From contig NZ_QZCS01000011.1 in NCBI RefSeq assembly GCF_003594915.1, forward strand, positions 62,001 through 126,000: a DNA stretch of 64,000 nucleotides. Direction: 5' to 3'. The notes beneath the pieces are model-generated. The model did no database searches. It was not told where the DNA came from and saw only the letters and a list, made by a program, of their open reading frames with translations. Below, one piece after another: positions 25,893 to 35,707 of this stretch. The position numbers and the translations under genes were made by a program. Every line of letters starts with the position of its first letter. The stretch's first letter is position 1. This DNA comes from Enterobacter chuandaensis. Lineage in GTDB: Bacteria; Pseudomonadota; Gammaproteobacteria; Enterobacterales; Enterobacteriaceae.

Positions 25893-28715
25893 TTACAGCA
25901 ACGGTTTAAGGAAGCGCGCGGTGTGCGAGGCTTCGCACTCTGCAACGGTCTCTGGCGTACCGGAGACGAGGATTTCACCGCCGCCGCTGCCGCCTTCCGG
26001 GCCGAGATCGACAATCCAGTCCGCGGTTTTAATCACGTCCAGGTTATGTTCGATGACTACAATCGTGTTGCCCTGATCGCGCAGCTGGTGCAGGACGTCG
26101 AGCAGCTGCTGGATATCCGCAAAGTGCAGGCCGGTGGTCGGCTCATCCAGAATATAGAGCGTCTGGCCGGTTCCGCGTTTGGATAGCTCACGCGCCAGCT
26201 TCACGCGCTGTGCTTCACCGCCGGACAGCGTTGTCGCTGACTGCCCCAGACGAATATAGGTCAGACCCACGTCCATCAGCGTTTGTAGCTTACGCGCCAG
26301 CGCAGGGACGGCGTCAAAGAACTCGCGCGCCTCTTCGATGGTCATGTCCAGCACTTCGTGGATGGTCTTGCCTTTGTACTTGATCTCCAGCGTTTCGCGG
26401 TTATAGCGCTTGCCTTTGCACTGGTCGCACGGCACGTAGATATCCGGCAGGAAGTGCATCTCAACCTTGATCACGCCATCGCCCTGGCACGCTTCACAGC
26501 GGCCACCGCGCACGTTAAAGCTGAAACGTCCTGGCGTATACCCGCGCGAACGCGCTTCCGGTACGCCGGCGAACAGTTCACGCACGGGCGTAAAGACGCC
26601 AGTATAGGTCGCCGGGTTAGAGCGCGGCGTACGGCCAATCGGACTCTGGTCGATGTCGATAACCTTATCGAAATGTTCCAGCCCCTGAATGTCGCGGTAC
26701 GGCGCAGGTTCAGCCAGCGTCGCGCCGTTCAGCGCCGTCTGCGCAATCGGGAACAGCGTATCGTTGATCAGCGTCGATTTACCGGAACCAGACACGCCGG
26801 TGATGCAGGTAAACAGGCCAACCGGCAACGTCAGGGTGACGTCCTTCAGGTTGTTGCCGCGCGCGCCGGTCAGCTTCAGCACTTTTTCTGGATCTGCCGC
26901 TACCCGCTGTTTCGGCACTTCAATTTTGCGCTTGCCGCTCATGTACTGGCCGGTCAGCGATTCAGGCACCGCCATGATGTCTTTTAACGTCCCTTCTGCG
27001 ACCACCTGGCCGCCGTGTACGCCCGCGCCAGGACCGATGTCGATCACGTGGTCAGCCGCGCGGATCGCATCTTCGTCGTGCTCAACCACGATCACCGTGT
27101 TGCCGAGATTGCGCAGGTGAACCAGCGTCCCGAGCAGGCGTTCGTTATCGCGCTGGTGCAGGCCGATAGAGGGTTCATCCAGCACGTACATCACGCCGAC
27201 CAGGCCGGCACCAATCTGGCTCGCCAGACGGATACGCTGGGCTTCACCGCCGGAGAGCGTTTCCGCCGAGCGGGAAAGCGTCAGGTAGTTCAGGCCGACG
27301 TTCACCAGAAACTTCAGGCGGTCACCGATCTCTTTCAGCACTTTTTCGGCGATTTTTGCGCGCTGGCCGGAAAGCTTCAGGTTGTTGAAGAAGTCCATCG
27401 CGTGGCCGATGCTCATGTCTGAGATGGTCGGCAGCGCCGTGTTTTCAACAAACACGTGACGCGCTTCACGGCGCAGACGCGTGCCCTCACAGGTGGCGCA
27501 GGAACGGTTGCTGATGAACTTCGCCAGCTCTTCGCGCACCGCGCTGGATTCGGTCTCTTTGTAGCGGCGCTCCATATTGTGCAGCACCCCTTCGAACGGG
27601 TGGCGACGCACGGAGGTATCGCCGCGATCGTTCATGTACTTGAACTCGATGTTCTCTTTGCCGGAACCGAACAGGATCACTTTGTGCACGTTCGGGCTCA
27701 GGCTCGCCCACGGCGCTTCAACGTCGAACTTGTAGTGCTCCGCCAGCGATTTCAGCATCTGGAAGTAGTAGAAGTTACGCTTGTCCCAGCCGCGAATGGC
27801 CCCGCCCGCGAGCGACAGTTCCGGGTTCTGGATCACGCGGTCCGGGTCGAAATACTGCTGTACGCCCAGGCCATCACACGTCGGGCACGCGCCCGCCGGG
27901 TTGTTGAATGAGAACAGGCGCGGTTCCAGCTCGCGCATGCTGTAGCCGCAAATCGGGCAGGCGAAGTTGGCGGAGAAGAGCAGCTCTTCCGCTTTCGGGT
28001 CATCCATGTCGGAGACCACGGCCGTGCCGCCGGAGAGTTCCAGCGCGGTTTCAAAAGATTCCGCCAGACGCGTAGCGAGATCGTCACGTACCTTAAAGCG
28101 GTCAATCACCACTTCGATGGTGTGCTTCTTCTGCAGCTCAAGCTTTGGCGGATCCGACAGGTCACACACTTCACCATCGATACGGGCGCGGATATAGCCC
28201 TGGCTTGCCAGGTTCTCCAGCGTTTTGGTGTGCTCGCCTTTACGCTCTTTGATGATCGGCGCGAGCAGCATCAGGCGCTTGCCTTCCGGCTGCGACAGCA
28301 CGTTATCCACCATCTGGCTCACGGTCTGGGCCGCCAGCGGGACGTCGTGGTCCGGGCAGCGCGGCTCGCCCACGCGCGCATACAGCAGACGCAGGTAGTC
28401 GTGAATTTCGGTAATCGTACCGACCGTGGAGCGCGGGTTATGCGAGGTAGACTTCTGCTCAATAGAGATAGCAGGGGATAACCCTTCAATGTGGTCGACA
28501 TCCGGTTTTTCCATCAGCGACAGGAATTGACGCGCGTACGCAGAGAGTGATTCAACGTAACGACGCTGTCCTTCGGCATACAAAGTGTCGAAAGCCAGTG
28601 AGGATTTGCCAGACCCCGAAAGCCCGGTCACGACGATGAGTTTGTCGCGAGGGATTATGAGGTTGATATTCTTGAGATTGTGGGTGCGGGCGCCCCGAAC
28701 TTCGATCTTATCCAT
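25893..28715 (-). CDS. uvrA: Excinuclease ABC subunit A
   Basis: A 940-residue ABC-type ATPase that finds bulky DNA lesions and loads UvrB in nucleotide excision repair. Two ATPase halves are visible: Walker [13 protein letters not shown] near residue 31 and [13 protein letters not shown] in the second half, with signature motifs [12 protein letters not shown] and [12 protein letters not shown]. Zinc-binding cysteine sets appear around [12 protein letters not shown] and [11 protein letters not shown]. It is transcribed divergently from ssb with an SOS box in between. Confidence 0.98.
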   Translation of the reverse strand: MDKIEVRGARTHNLKNINLIIPRDKLIVVTGLSGSGKSSLAFDTLYAEGQRRYVESLSAYARQFLSLMEKPDVDHIEGLSPAISIEQKSTSHNPRSTVGTITEIHDYLRLLYARVGEPRCPDHDVPLAAQTVSQMVDNVLSQPEGKRLMLLAPIIKERKGEHTKTLENLASQGYIRARIDGEVCDLSDPPKLELQKKHTIEVVIDRFKVRDDLATRLAESFETALELSGGTAVVSDMDDPKAEELLFSANFACPICGYSMRELEPRLFSFNNPAGACPTCDGLGVQQYFDPDRVIQNPELSLAGGAIRGWDKRNFYYFQMLKSLAEHYKFDVEAPWASLSPNVHKVILFGSGKENIEFKYMNDRGDTSVRRHPFEGVLHNMERRYKETESSAVREELAKFISNRSCATCEGTRLRREARHVFVENTALPTISDMSIGHAMDFFNNLKLSGQRAKIAEKVLKEIGDRLKFLVNVGLNYLTLSRSAETLSGGEAQRIRLASQIGAGLVGVMYVLDEPSIGLHQRDNERLLGTLVHLRNLGNTVIVVEHDEDAIRAADHVIDIGPGAGVHGGQVVAEGTLKDIMAVPESLTGQYMSGKRKIEVPKQRVAADPEKVLKLTGARGNNLKDVTLTLPVGLFTCITGVSGSGKSTLINDTLFPIAQTALNGATLAEPAPYRDIQGLEHFDKVIDIDQSPIGRTPRSNPATYTGVFTPVRELFAGVPEARSRGYTPGRFSFNVRGGRCEACQGDGVIKVEMHFLPDIYVPCDQCKGKRYNRETLEIKYKGKTIHEVLDMTIEEAREFFDAVPALARKLQTLMDVGLTYIRLGQSATTLSGGEAQRVKLARELSKRGTGQTLYILDEPTTGLHFADIQQLLDVLHQLRDQGNTIVVIEHNLDVIKTADWIVDLGPEGGSGGGEILVSGTPETVAECEASHTARFLKPLL

Positions 28716-28802
28716 TCACCTTTCCCGGTTGGAACACGGATTGCCTGGTTTGTTTGAAGGACAAACGGCTGTCAGAAACGGCTAATTATGACACAATTTA
28801 AC

Positions 28803-28818
28803 CTGTTTGAATATACAG
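28803..28818. promoter_or_regulatory. LexA (SOS) box between uvrA and ssb
   Basis: CTGTTTGAATATACAG matches CTGT-N8-ACAG exactly. Its position between the divergent uvrA and ssb genes is the same as in E. coli, where it makes uvrA damage-inducible. Confidence 0.93.
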
Positions 28819-28966
28819 TATTGGAATGCATTTTCTGATTCACTGTGTAACAATGTCGAGTTCGCGGGAGAACTCTGGAACGTGCTACGCAACTATCAAA
28901 GTGCAGCATGGAAATGGTACACTCGCGCGTTTACACTATTAAGAAACGTATTCAGGAGACACGAAC

Positions 28967-29497
28967 ATGGCCAGCAGAGGCGTAAACAAGGTGATTCTCG
29001 TCGGTAATCTGGGCCAGGACCCGGAAGTACGCTACATGCCGAGTGGTGGCGCAGTTGCCAACATTACGCTGGCTACTTCCGAATCCTGGCGTGATAAAGC
29101 GACCGGTGAGATGAAAGAGCAGACCGAATGGCACCGCGTTGTGCTGTTTGGCAAACTGGCCGAAGTGGCCGGTGAGTATCTGCGTAAAGGTTCTCAGGTC
29201 TATATCGAAGGCCAGCTGCGTACCCGCAAATGGACCGATCAATCCGGTCAGGAAAAATACACCACGGAAGTGGTGGTGAACGTGGGCGGCACCATGCAGA
29301 TGCTGGGTGGCCGTCAGGGCGGTGGCGCACCGGCTGGCGGTGGTCAGAACCAGCAGCAGGGTGGTTGGGGTCAGCCTCAGCAGCCGCAGGGCGGCAACCA
29401 GTTCAGCGGCGGCGCGCAGTCTCGTCCACAGCAGCAGTCTGCTCCGGCGCCGTCTAACGAACCGCCAATGGACTTCGACGACGACATTCCATTCTGA
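28967..29497 (+). CDS. ssb: Single-stranded DNA-binding protein SSB
   Basis: A 176-residue tetrameric protein coating single-stranded DNA in replication and repair. The OB fold spans about residues 1-112 ([19 protein letters not shown]), followed by a Gly/Gln-rich linker and the acidic partner-binding tip DFDDDIPF. The start ATG follows CAGGAGACACGAAC. A strong terminator follows. Confidence 0.98.
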   Translation: MASRGVNKVILVGNLGQDPEVRYMPSGGAVANITLATSESWRDKATGEMKEQTEWHRVVLFGKLAEVAGEYLRKGSQVYIEGQLRTRKWTDQSGQEKYTTEVVVNVGGTMQMLGGRQGGGAPAGGGQNQQQGGWGQPQQPQGGNQFSGGAQSRPQQQSAPAPSNEPPMDFDDDIPF

Positions 29498-29520
29498 TCC
29501 ACGGATGCGAAAACAAAAAA

Positions 29521-29537
29521 CCCAGACATCGTCTGGG
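29521..29537. terminator. Bidirectional terminator between ssb and yjcB
   Basis: CCCAGACATCGTCTGGG is flanked by an A-run on the left and TTTTTTT on the right, between convergent genes. Confidence 0.92.
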
Positions 29538-29557
29538 TTTTTTTATTGATAGAGGGA

Positions 29558-29839
29558 TCAGGTAATCACCATCGGCCAGTCTGGTGGCGTGTGGCTCATG
29601 GCTTCCACCATCACCACTTTAATATTTTCCCAAACGGCGGCAATATCCAGCAGGGTAATGCCAAGCAGGCCCGTCGCGAACCAGCAGGCTGCGCCCAGCC
29701 CAAGCAGGGTGCTGATCACCGCAAGGCCAGCGTAGTCAGACTTACGAAATTGAATGTTCAGCGTGCTGGCTAAAAACATCAAAACCGCACTCAACAAAGG
29801 CCATCGAAGAAGAACCATGCTGGTAGTAATGGTTGCCAT
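29558..29839 (-). CDS. yjcB: Inner-membrane protein YjcB
   Basis: A 93-residue hydrophobic protein with about three membrane helices (MVLLRWPLLSAVLMFLAS; a central helix; a third before the C-terminal segment WENIKVVMVEAMS), matching the size and position of E. coli YjcB between ssb and pdeC. The ATG at 29839 has AGG upstream; a start 18 bases earlier is possible. Its function is unknown. A near-perfect CRP site lies 63 bases upstream of the start. Confidence 0.88.
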   Translation of the reverse strand: MATITTSMVLLRWPLLSAVLMFLASTLNIQFRKSDYAGLAVISTLLGLGAACWFATGLLGITLLDIAAVWENIKVVMVEAMSHTPPDWPMVIT

Positions 29840-29901
29840 AAAACCTATCCTCAACAAAACAGACGAACTAAATGAAACGGTGTTTCTCGTTACACAATAT
29901 G

Positions 29902-29917
29902 TGTGAACTATATCACA
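29902..29917 (-). promoter_or_regulatory. CRP site upstream of yjcB
   Basis: TGTGAACTATATCACA matches the CRP consensus TGTGA-N6-TCACA at every defined base and is flanked by A/T. It lies 63-78 bases upstream of the yjcB start codon, compatible with activation of yjcB. Confidence 0.75.
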
Positions 29918-30462
29918 TTTGTTGATTTATTCGCCAGTGTCTGTCCGGCCAAAAAGGGGGATTTTATTACCCGGAAAAAAGCGTGTGCAGGGCGGACTGG
30001 CCTCCTCACCGGGCAAGCGATGAGGTCAGCGGGAGAGAAAGGGACGAGCTGGATACATCGTTTTTATAGAAGAGGCGTTATTCTTATCATGAAAATAGTC
30101 CAATGCGGGCTGATTATTTATAAATCAATGAACAAAATATACCCGAATAAATAGGATAAACTGCCATGTTGACGTTGTACTTTTTTCACGCCGCCAGAAG
30201 TTTGGCTTAATCAGCGATCCTCTGTTGTGTTCTCTTCAAACCTCCCATGCGCGCTGGATAAATATTTTCCTTAATTGAAACGGAACGAATACTTACAGTT
30301 TAGCTTACGGGAAAATATTATCGTCATAACGAAATTTAAGATTTTTAATACTAAAAGTCAGTTGCTAACTTCGCATGATTCATGCAACGTAATCACCTGT
30401 TTAACAAAGCATCCGGCCTTCATTACTACAGGCGTACAACATGCAGGGATATAGGGCGGGAA
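29918..30462. other. Long AT-rich intergenic region upstream of pdeC
   Basis: About 545 bases without a gene I can support. It is AT-rich, especially from 30060 onward, and probably carries the pdeC promoter and leader. Short open frames here show no family features or ribosome binding sites. I see no repeat or RNA gene that I recognise. Confidence 0.5.
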
Positions 30463-32028
30463 ATGAATCGTAGCGCGCGGCGCAAAATGCTCAGGGTGGT
30501 AGGGATCATCATGGTAGTTATGCTGCCGGTGATGCTTGCCCTATGGTTTGCCCAGCTACGAGCCGTGTCGGAAACGAGCGCTCAGCTACGTACCTTTGCT
30601 GAACTGGCCTTAGACAAAACAGAACTGGTAATTCAACAGGTTGAGCTGGCCCGGGACGAGGCAGAAAAATATCAGGGTGAACGTTGTACGCCAGGGCACC
30701 GTCAATATATGTTGAACGTTGTTCGTGGCCGCCTGTTTGTTGCCGATTTAATTTATGCTGAAGGTCAGAATTTTCTTTGTTCGACCGTTTTTACACCGGA
30801 ACAACCCTACGCTATTCCCGTCGCTAATTACACGCGTAAACCTGACGTTGCTATCTATTATTTTCGCGATACGCCATTTTATACTGGCTATAAAATGACG
30901 TATATGCAGCGTGGAAATTATGTTGTGGTGGTCAATCCGCTTTCTTACAGTGAAGTGATGTCTACCGATCATTCCCTCGCATGGGGCGTGTACGACACGG
31001 TAACGAATGCCTTCTTTTCCTTCAGCCAGAAAGCCAATGTTTCTTTATTAAACTCGATGATTCGGGATAAGGAATCGGTATTTCAAAAAGATAACCGCTT
31101 TTATACTGTCGTAAAATCAGCAAAACGGCCTATTGCCGCTATCGTGTCGACATCAGATAAACGGTTTTATGAAACGCTCTATCACCAGGCGACGTTGACG
31201 CTGCCGTTGGGCATGATCTGCAGCATTATTATTTTGCTGGTGTGGTCCCGCACTCATCGTGAACTTAATTCGCCGGGGCGGTTACTGCACCGGGCGCTGA
31301 ACAAGCGCCAGCTTTGTGTGCACTATCAGCCGATTATCGATATCAAGAATAACCAGTGCGTGGGGGCTGAGGCGCTGTTGCGCTGGCCTGGTTTCAACGG
31401 GCAGGTAATGAGCCCGGCTGAGTTTATTCCGCTGGCGGAAAAAGAGGGAATGAGCGAGCGCATTACGGATTACGTCGTTGAGGAGGTGTTCAGCGATCTG
31501 GGCCATTTCCTGGCGGCGCATCCGCATCTTTATATTTCGATTAACCTGTCGGCCACGGACTTCCACTCCTCGCGGCTGATCGCCATGATTTCTGACAAGG
31601 CCCGGCACTACGCCGTACGCGCCCAGCAAATTAAAATTGAAGTGACGGAACGCGGCTTTATCGATGTGCCAAAAACCACGCCGGTGATTCAGGCTTTCCG
31701 TCAGGCGGGTTATGAAGTGGTGATCGATGATTTCGGGACCGGTTACTCAAACCTGCACAACCTCTACTCGCTGAACGTGGATATTCTGAAAATCGATAAA
31801 TCGTTTATCGATACCTTAACGACGAACAGTACCAGCCACCTGATCGCCGAGCATATTATCGAGATGGCGCAAAGCCTGCGGCTTAAAACCATCGCGGAAG
31901 GGGTGGAAACGGCCGAGCAGGTGAGCTGGTTGTTGAAGCGCGGAGTACAGTTCTGTCAGGGATGGCACTTCGCGAAAGCGATGCCGCCCCAGGAATTTAT
32001 GACCTGGCAGCAGCAACCTTTGCACTGA
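30463..32028 (+). CDS. pdeC: CSS-motif cyclic-di-GMP phosphodiesterase PdeC (YjcC)
   Basis: A 521-residue inner-membrane enzyme that breaks c-di-GMP to pGpG. Two membrane helices (about residues 12-32 and 235-255) bracket a periplasmic CSS-type sensor domain, whose redox cysteine motif appears as FLCSTVF. The EAL domain has AEALLRWPG, ININLSATD-type Asn, EVTERGF, DDFGTGYSN and EGVETAEQ, so all metal and catalytic residues look present. The ATG at 30463 is preferred; a longer start at 30382 is possible. In E. coli the CSS cysteines control activity and proteolysis through DsbA/DsbB, and it lies next to soxRS as here. Confidence 0.93.
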   Translation: MNRSARRKMLRVVGIIMVVMLPVMLALWFAQLRAVSETSAQLRTFAELALDKTELVIQQVELARDEAEKYQGERCTPGHRQYMLNVVRGRLFVADLIYAEGQNFLCSTVFTPEQPYAIPVANYTRKPDVAIYYFRDTPFYTGYKMTYMQRGNYVVVVNPLSYSEVMSTDHSLAWGVYDTVTNAFFSFSQKANVSLLNSMIRDKESVFQKDNRFYTVVKSAKRPIAAIVSTSDKRFYETLYHQATLTLPLGMICSIIILLVWSRTHRELNSPGRLLHRALNKRQLCVHYQPIIDIKNNQCVGAEALLRWPGFNGQVMSPAEFIPLAEKEGMSERITDYVVEEVFSDLGHFLAAHPHLYISINLSATDFHSSRLIAMISDKARHYAVRAQQIKIEVTERGFIDVPKTTPVIQAFRQAGYEVVIDDFGTGYSNLHNLYSLNVDILKIDKSFIDTLTTNSTSHLIAEHIIEMAQSLRLKTIAEGVETAEQVSWLLKRGVQFCQGWHFAKAMPPQEFMTWQQQPLH

Positions 32029-32034
32029 TACGCT

Positions 32035-32361
32035 TTAATTCAACTGGTGGCGGTAATCGCTCGGCGTGCGGTCAAACTCGCGGCGAAACACGCGAGAAAA
32101 GGTTTGTTGCGAGACGTAGCCAAGATCCATCGCGATATCAAAAATCGGCCGCTGCGTTGAGCGTAACGCCTGTGCCGCCAGCAGCAGCCTGCGCTGACGA
32201 ATGTACTCCCCCAGCGTCTGATGCATAACGGTGCGGAACATTCTCTGTAAATACCATTTCGAATAGCCCGACTTTTTGGCGACCACATCAATGTTCAACG
32301 GTTGGTCGATATGTTCATCAATCCATTCAATAAGTGTCTGAATAATTTGCTGATGCGACAT
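32035..32361 (-). CDS. soxS: Superoxide response activator SoxS (AraC/XylS family)
   Basis: A 108-residue stand-alone AraC-type DNA-binding protein with both helix-turn-helix motifs (AKKSGYSKWYLQRMFR and IAMDLGYVSQQTFSRVFRR). It activates sodA, zwf, fpr, acrAB, micF and other genes after redox-cycling stress. The ATG at 32361 (MSHQQIIQ) gives the E. coli N-terminus. It is divergent from soxR, with the SoxR box in between. Confidence 0.97.
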   Translation of the reverse strand: MSHQQIIQTLIEWIDEHIDQPLNIDVVAKKSGYSKWYLQRMFRTVMHQTLGEYIRQRRLLLAAQALRSTQRPIFDIAMDLGYVSQQTFSRVFRREFDRTPSDYRHQLN

Positions 32362-32429
32362 AAGGTTGCCCCTCTGTAGATACAACTTTCTCGGTTGATT
32401 CGTCGTTTTCTCTGCGGGGGAGTATAATT

Positions 32430-32447
32430 CCTCAAGTTAACTTGAGG
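32430..32447. promoter_or_regulatory. SoxR operator in the soxS-soxR intergenic region
   Basis: CCTCAAGTTAACTTGAGG is a perfect 18-bp palindrome identical in form to the known SoxR box, which lies within the unusually long soxS promoter spacer. It is 13 bases before the soxR ATG. Confidence 0.95.
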
Positions 32448-32459
32448 TAAAGAGGTTTT

Positions 32460-32918
32460 ATGGAAAAGAGATTGCCGCGCATTAAAGCGCTTTTAACCCC
32501 CGGTGAAGTGGCTAAGCGAAGCGGTGTTGCGGTATCGGCGCTCCACTTCTATGAAAGCAAAGGGTTAATTAAAAGCATCCGTAACGGCGGTAACCAGCGC
32601 CGCTATACCCGTGACGTGCTCCGCTACGTGGCGATTATCAAAATTGCGCAACGCATCGGCATTCCCCTGGCGACGATTGGCGAGGCATTCGGCGTGTTGC
32701 CGGAAGGGCATACGCTGAGCCCGAAAGAGTGGAAAGAGCTGTCGTCCCAGTGGCGTGAAGAGCTGGACAGGCGTATCCACACGCTGGTGGCGCTGCGTGA
32801 TGAGCTGGACGGGTGCATCGGCTGCGGCTGCCTGTCCCGTAGCGACTGCCCGTTGCGTAACCCCGGCGACAGGTTGGGTGCTCAGGGGACGGGGGCGCGA
32901 TTGCTGGAAGAGGATTGA
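32460..32918 (+). CDS. soxR: Redox-sensing activator SoxR (MerR family)
   Basis: A 152-residue MerR-family protein holding a [2Fe-2S] cluster; oxidation by redox-cycling drugs turns it into an activator of soxS. The helix-turn-helix is [20 protein letters not shown], and the cluster cysteines are in [12 protein letters not shown] (Cys119, 122, 124 and 130 by E. coli numbering). The family length is normal. Confidence 0.97.
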   Translation: MEKRLPRIKALLTPGEVAKRSGVAVSALHFYESKGLIKSIRNGGNQRRYTRDVLRYVAIIKIAQRIGIPLATIGEAFGVLPEGHTLSPKEWKELSSQWREELDRRIHTLVALRDELDGCIGCGCLSRSDCPLRNPGDRLGAQGTGARLLEED

Positions 32919-32932
32919 GTCCGTGCGGCCTG

Positions 32933-32967
32933 TTTGCCGGGTAAGGTGCAGCCGCCATCCGGCAAAA
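32933..32967. repeat. REP element after soxR
   Basis: TTTGCCGGGTAAGGTGCAGC with CCGCCATCCGGCAAAAA forms an imperfect REP-type palindrome just after the soxR stop. Confidence 0.75.
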
Positions 32968-32975
32968 AGCACAAT

Positions 32976-33118
32976 AAAGAACTAAAGCGCCACAAAGGGC
33001 GCTTTAGTTTTTCCCGGTCTTTGTCTTTCTCTCTATCCCGCTGGTTCACGGGAGGGTTTCCCCCGACATCAGCACCCCTCGTGTCGAGCTGGTTGGTGAG
33101 GTTCCGGATTGTGCTGAC
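32976..33118 (-). ncRNA. sraL: Small RNA SraL (RyjA)
   Basis: On the minus strand this segment reads, in order, CCGGAACCTCACC, GATGTCGGGGGAAACCCTCC, CCAGCGGGATAGAGAGAAAG and ACAAAGACCGG, and ends in the terminator stem AACTAAAGCGCC/GGCGCTTTAGTT (32980-33009). This agrees with the E. coli/Salmonella SraL sequence and its place downstream of soxR on the opposite strand, from memory. SraL is a stationary-phase, RpoS-dependent, Hfq/ProQ-linked RNA; in Salmonella it represses the trigger-factor mRNA tig and protects rho mRNA. The ends are approximate. Confidence 0.78.
32980..33009. terminator. Shared terminator of soxR and SraL
   Basis: AACTAAAGCGCC pairs with GGCGCTTTAGTT; TTTTTC follows on the plus strand and a shorter T-rich run on the minus strand, so it can end both transcripts. 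Confidence 0.85.
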
Positions 33119-33239
33119 ACTTTAATTCTATGCAGAACCCGTCTTTTCGCCAGCCGCGCCCACCGTTTTTTCGGCGAAATTTTTTCGTGGTGTTGTTCGA
33201 TTTTCTATAGTTAAAAAGTATGAATAACAGGAGAAAACC

Positions 33240-33911
33240 ATGCTCACGGTACATCACCTTAACCAGTCGCGCTCGCACCGCGTGATCTGGGCGCTGGAAG
33301 AGCTCGGCCTGCCTTATGAAATTGTTCACTACCAGCGCGAGAAGAATATGCTGGCACCCGAGTCCCTCAAAAAGGTGCATCCGTTGGGTAAATCGCCGGT
33401 CATTGAAGATAACGGGCTGATCCTTGCGGAATCAGGCGCCATTCTGGAGTATCTGCAGGAAACCTATGATGCCGAATCACGGCTGAAGCCTTTAGATCCG
33501 GCGCATAGGGTGCAATACCGCTTCTGGCTGCATTACGCCGAAGGATCGCTGATGCCGTTGCTGTTAATGAAGCTGGTTTTCAGCAGTCTCGGTAAACCTC
33601 CCGTACCGTTTGGTATACGAACGCTGGGCAAAGCGCTGGGGCAGGGGGTGCAGAAAGCGTATCTCAACCGTCAGCTGGAAACCCATGCACGCTTTATTGA
33701 CTCACATCTTGCTAAAAACAGCTGGTTTGCCGGGGATGCGTTCAGTATGGCCGACATTCAGATGAGTTTCCCGATCTTTGCCCTGCTGGCGCGCGGCGGC
33801 ATTGATAATCTTCCGCATATTCAGGCCTGGAAGAACCAAGTGGATAACAGCCCTGGCTGGCAAAGAACACTGCAACAAGGCGGACCGTTAACGATCCCTG
33901 GCGAGGACTGA
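33240..33911 (+). CDS. Glutathione S-transferase family protein
   Basis: A 223-residue cytosolic GST-fold protein. The N-terminal thioredoxin-like domain has LNQSRSHRVIWALEELGLPY and the glutathione-binding ILAESGAILEYL with a cis-proline in GKSPVIED; the all-helical C-terminal domain contains the capping motif FAGDAFSMADIQM. A GGAGAAAACC ribosome binding site precedes the ATG. Salmonella carries a GST gene in the same place after soxR, whereas E. coli K-12 lacks it. The substrate is unknown; the soxRS neighbourhood hints at oxidative or electrophile stress. Confidence 0.9.
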   Translation: MLTVHHLNQSRSHRVIWALEELGLPYEIVHYQREKNMLAPESLKKVHPLGKSPVIEDNGLILAESGAILEYLQETYDAESRLKPLDPAHRVQYRFWLHYAEGSLMPLLLMKLVFSSLGKPPVPFGIRTLGKALGQGVQKAYLNRQLETHARFIDSHLAKNSWFAGDAFSMADIQMSFPIFALLARGGIDNLPHIQAWKNQVDNSPGWQRTLQQGGPLTIPGED

Positions 33912-33933
33912 AATGTAAACAAATTGCGCATAA

Positions 33934-34092
33934 ACGATAACGTTTGCGCATCCTCTGTTTATTTCTTCAGCGTCATAAGTGAATTTTAGCGAAAAACGAG
34001 AAAGTTCAGTTGAAAAGGGCAGGTATTAGGCTAGATAATCGTTTGCCTTAATTTGACCACCCGTTTGTAAGCGCGGAGCTAAACGTTTGCTT
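33934..34092 (+). promoter_or_regulatory. Three PurR-like boxes upstream of ghxP
   Basis: ACGATAACGTTTGCGC (33934-33949), AGATAATCGTTTGCCT (34033-34048) and AGCTAAACGTTTGCTT (34077-34092) each resemble the PurR consensus ANGCAANCGTTTNCNT, sharing the CGTTTGC core. ghxP belongs to the purine regulon in E. coli, which makes PurR control likely; three sites before one gene is more than usual. Confidence 0.6.
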
Positions 34093-34205
34093 TTTTTGTG
34101 ACGCCCTTTCGTCGCAAACGCAACACACGGATTTGACGTTTAGCTGGCAGCGGCGTCTCCACCACGCTTACGGACTTCCTAAAAAACTCTCAGGGGATGT
34201 TTTCT

Positions 34206-35555
34206 ATGTCTACGCCATCTGCGCGTACCGGCGGTTCATTAGACGCCATGTTTAAAATTTCGGCTCGCGGCAGCACCGTGCGCCAGGAAGTTGTTGCCGG
34301 TCTGACCACGTTTCTGGCGATGGTTTACTCCGTCATCGTGGTGCCGGGCATGCTGGGCAAAGCGGGCTTCCCGCCTGCGGCGGTCTTTGTGGCCACCTGC
34401 CTGGTCGCGGGTGTCGGTTCGATTGTCATGGGCCTGTGGGCGAACCTGCCGCTGGCGATCGGTTGCGCCATCTCTCTGACCGCGTTTACCGCATTCAGCC
34501 TGGTGCTGGGCCAGCAGATCAGCGTACCGGTGGCACTCGGCGCAGTGTTCCTGATGGGCGTACTGTTTACCGTGATTTCTGCCACCGGCATCCGTAGCTG
34601 GATTTTGCGCAACCTGCCGCAGGGCGTGGCGCATGGCACCGGTATCGGCATCGGCCTGTTTCTGCTGCTGATCGCTGCTAACGGCGTGGGTCTGGTCATC
34701 AAGAACCCGCTGGACGGCCTGCCGGTTGCGCTGGGTCATTTCGCGAGCTTCCCGGTGATCATGTCGCTGGTGGGTCTGGCGGTGATTATTGGTCTGGAAA
34801 AACTGAAGGTGCCGGGTGGCATTTTGCTGACCATTATCGGCGTGTCCATCGTCGGCCTGATCTTCGATCCGACCGTTCACTTCTCCGGTATCTTCGCCAT
34901 GCCATCGCTGAGCGATGACAAAGGTAACTCTCTGATTGGCAGCCTGGACATCGTCGGCGCGCTGAACCCGGTGATCCTGCCAAGCGTGCTGGCGCTGGTA
35001 ATGACCGCGGTGTTTGACGCCACCGGTACTATCCGCGCGGTGGCCGGTCAGGCGAACCTGCTGGATAAAGACGGCCAGATTATTGACGGCGGCAAAGCGC
35101 TGACCACCGACTCCCTGAGCAGCGTCTTCTCTGGTCTGGTGGGTGCGGCGCCTGCGGCGGTGTATATCGAATCTGCAGCGGGTACGGCGGCGGGCGGTAA
35201 AACCGGCCTGACGGCGATCACCGTCGGCGTGCTGTTCCTGCTGATCCTGTTCCTCTCCCCGCTCTCTTATCTGGTCCCGGCCTACGCGACCGCGCCAGCG
35301 CTGATGTACGTCGGCCTGCTGATGCTGAGCAACGTGGCGAAAATCGATTTTGCGGACTTCGTGGATGCGATGTCCGGCCTGATTACTGCGGTCTTTATCG
35401 TGCTGACCTGTAACATCGTGACCGGCATCATGATCGGTTTCGCCTCGCTGGTGATTGGGCGTCTGGTTTCCGGTGAGTGGCGCAAGCTGAACATCGGCAC
35501 CGTGGTCATCGCCGTTGCGCTGGTGGCGTTCTACGCGGGCGGCTGGGCAATCTAA
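34206..35555 (+). CDS. ghxP: Guanine/hypoxanthine permease GhxP (YjcD)
   Basis: A 449-residue inner-membrane transporter of the AzgA-type branch of the NCS2 family, importing guanine and hypoxanthine with high affinity in E. coli. Conserved stretches are [51 protein letters not shown] and [19 protein letters not shown]. The ATG at 34206 lies 9 bases after AGGGG; an ATG at 34197 is too close to that site. Upstream PurR-like boxes fit its role in purine uptake. Confidence 0.96.
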   Translation: MSTPSARTGGSLDAMFKISARGSTVRQEVVAGLTTFLAMVYSVIVVPGMLGKAGFPPAAVFVATCLVAGVGSIVMGLWANLPLAIGCAISLTAFTAFSLVLGQQISVPVALGAVFLMGVLFTVISATGIRSWILRNLPQGVAHGTGIGIGLFLLLIAANGVGLVIKNPLDGLPVALGHFASFPVIMSLVGLAVIIGLEKLKVPGGILLTIIGVSIVGLIFDPTVHFSGIFAMPSLSDDKGNSLIGSLDIVGALNPVILPSVLALVMTAVFDATGTIRAVAGQANLLDKDGQIIDGGKALTTDSLSSVFSGLVGAAPAAVYIESAAGTAAGGKTGLTAITVGVLFLLILFLSPLSYLVPAYATAPALMYVGLLMLSNVAKIDFADFVDAMSGLITAVFIVLTCNIVTGIMIGFASLVIGRLVSGEWRKLNIGTVVIAVALVAFYAGGWAI

Positions 35556-35571
35556 GTTATCCATTGATGCG

Positions 35572-35599
35572 AAAACGGGTGGCTCAGGCCGCCCGTTTT
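35572..35599 (+). terminator. Terminator after ghxP
   Basis: AAAACGGGTGG pairs with CCGCCCGTTTT and is followed by further T residues. Confidence 0.85.
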
Positions 35600-35707
35600 T
35601 ATTTTCAGGACTCATCCCGTTGCCTTTTGCGTTACTCTGGAGAAGATAGAATAAGAGGCACGACGCCTTAGGTTTGGCTTTTAAGCAACACAGCAAACAG
35701 GGAACGC

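Noticed and set aside
29903-30154. 83-codon open frame in the yjcB-pdeC gap
   Set aside because: No ribosome binding site, no family resemblance, and it starts on top of the CRP site.
33069-33380. 103-codon minus-strand open frame between soxR and the GST gene
   Set aside because: It lies opposite the GST start and over the SraL sRNA; not protein-like.
34239-35696. 485-codon minus-strand open frame opposite ghxP
   Set aside because: Low-complexity His/Gln/Arg/Asp product, no family features, and it lies opposite a clear permease gene.
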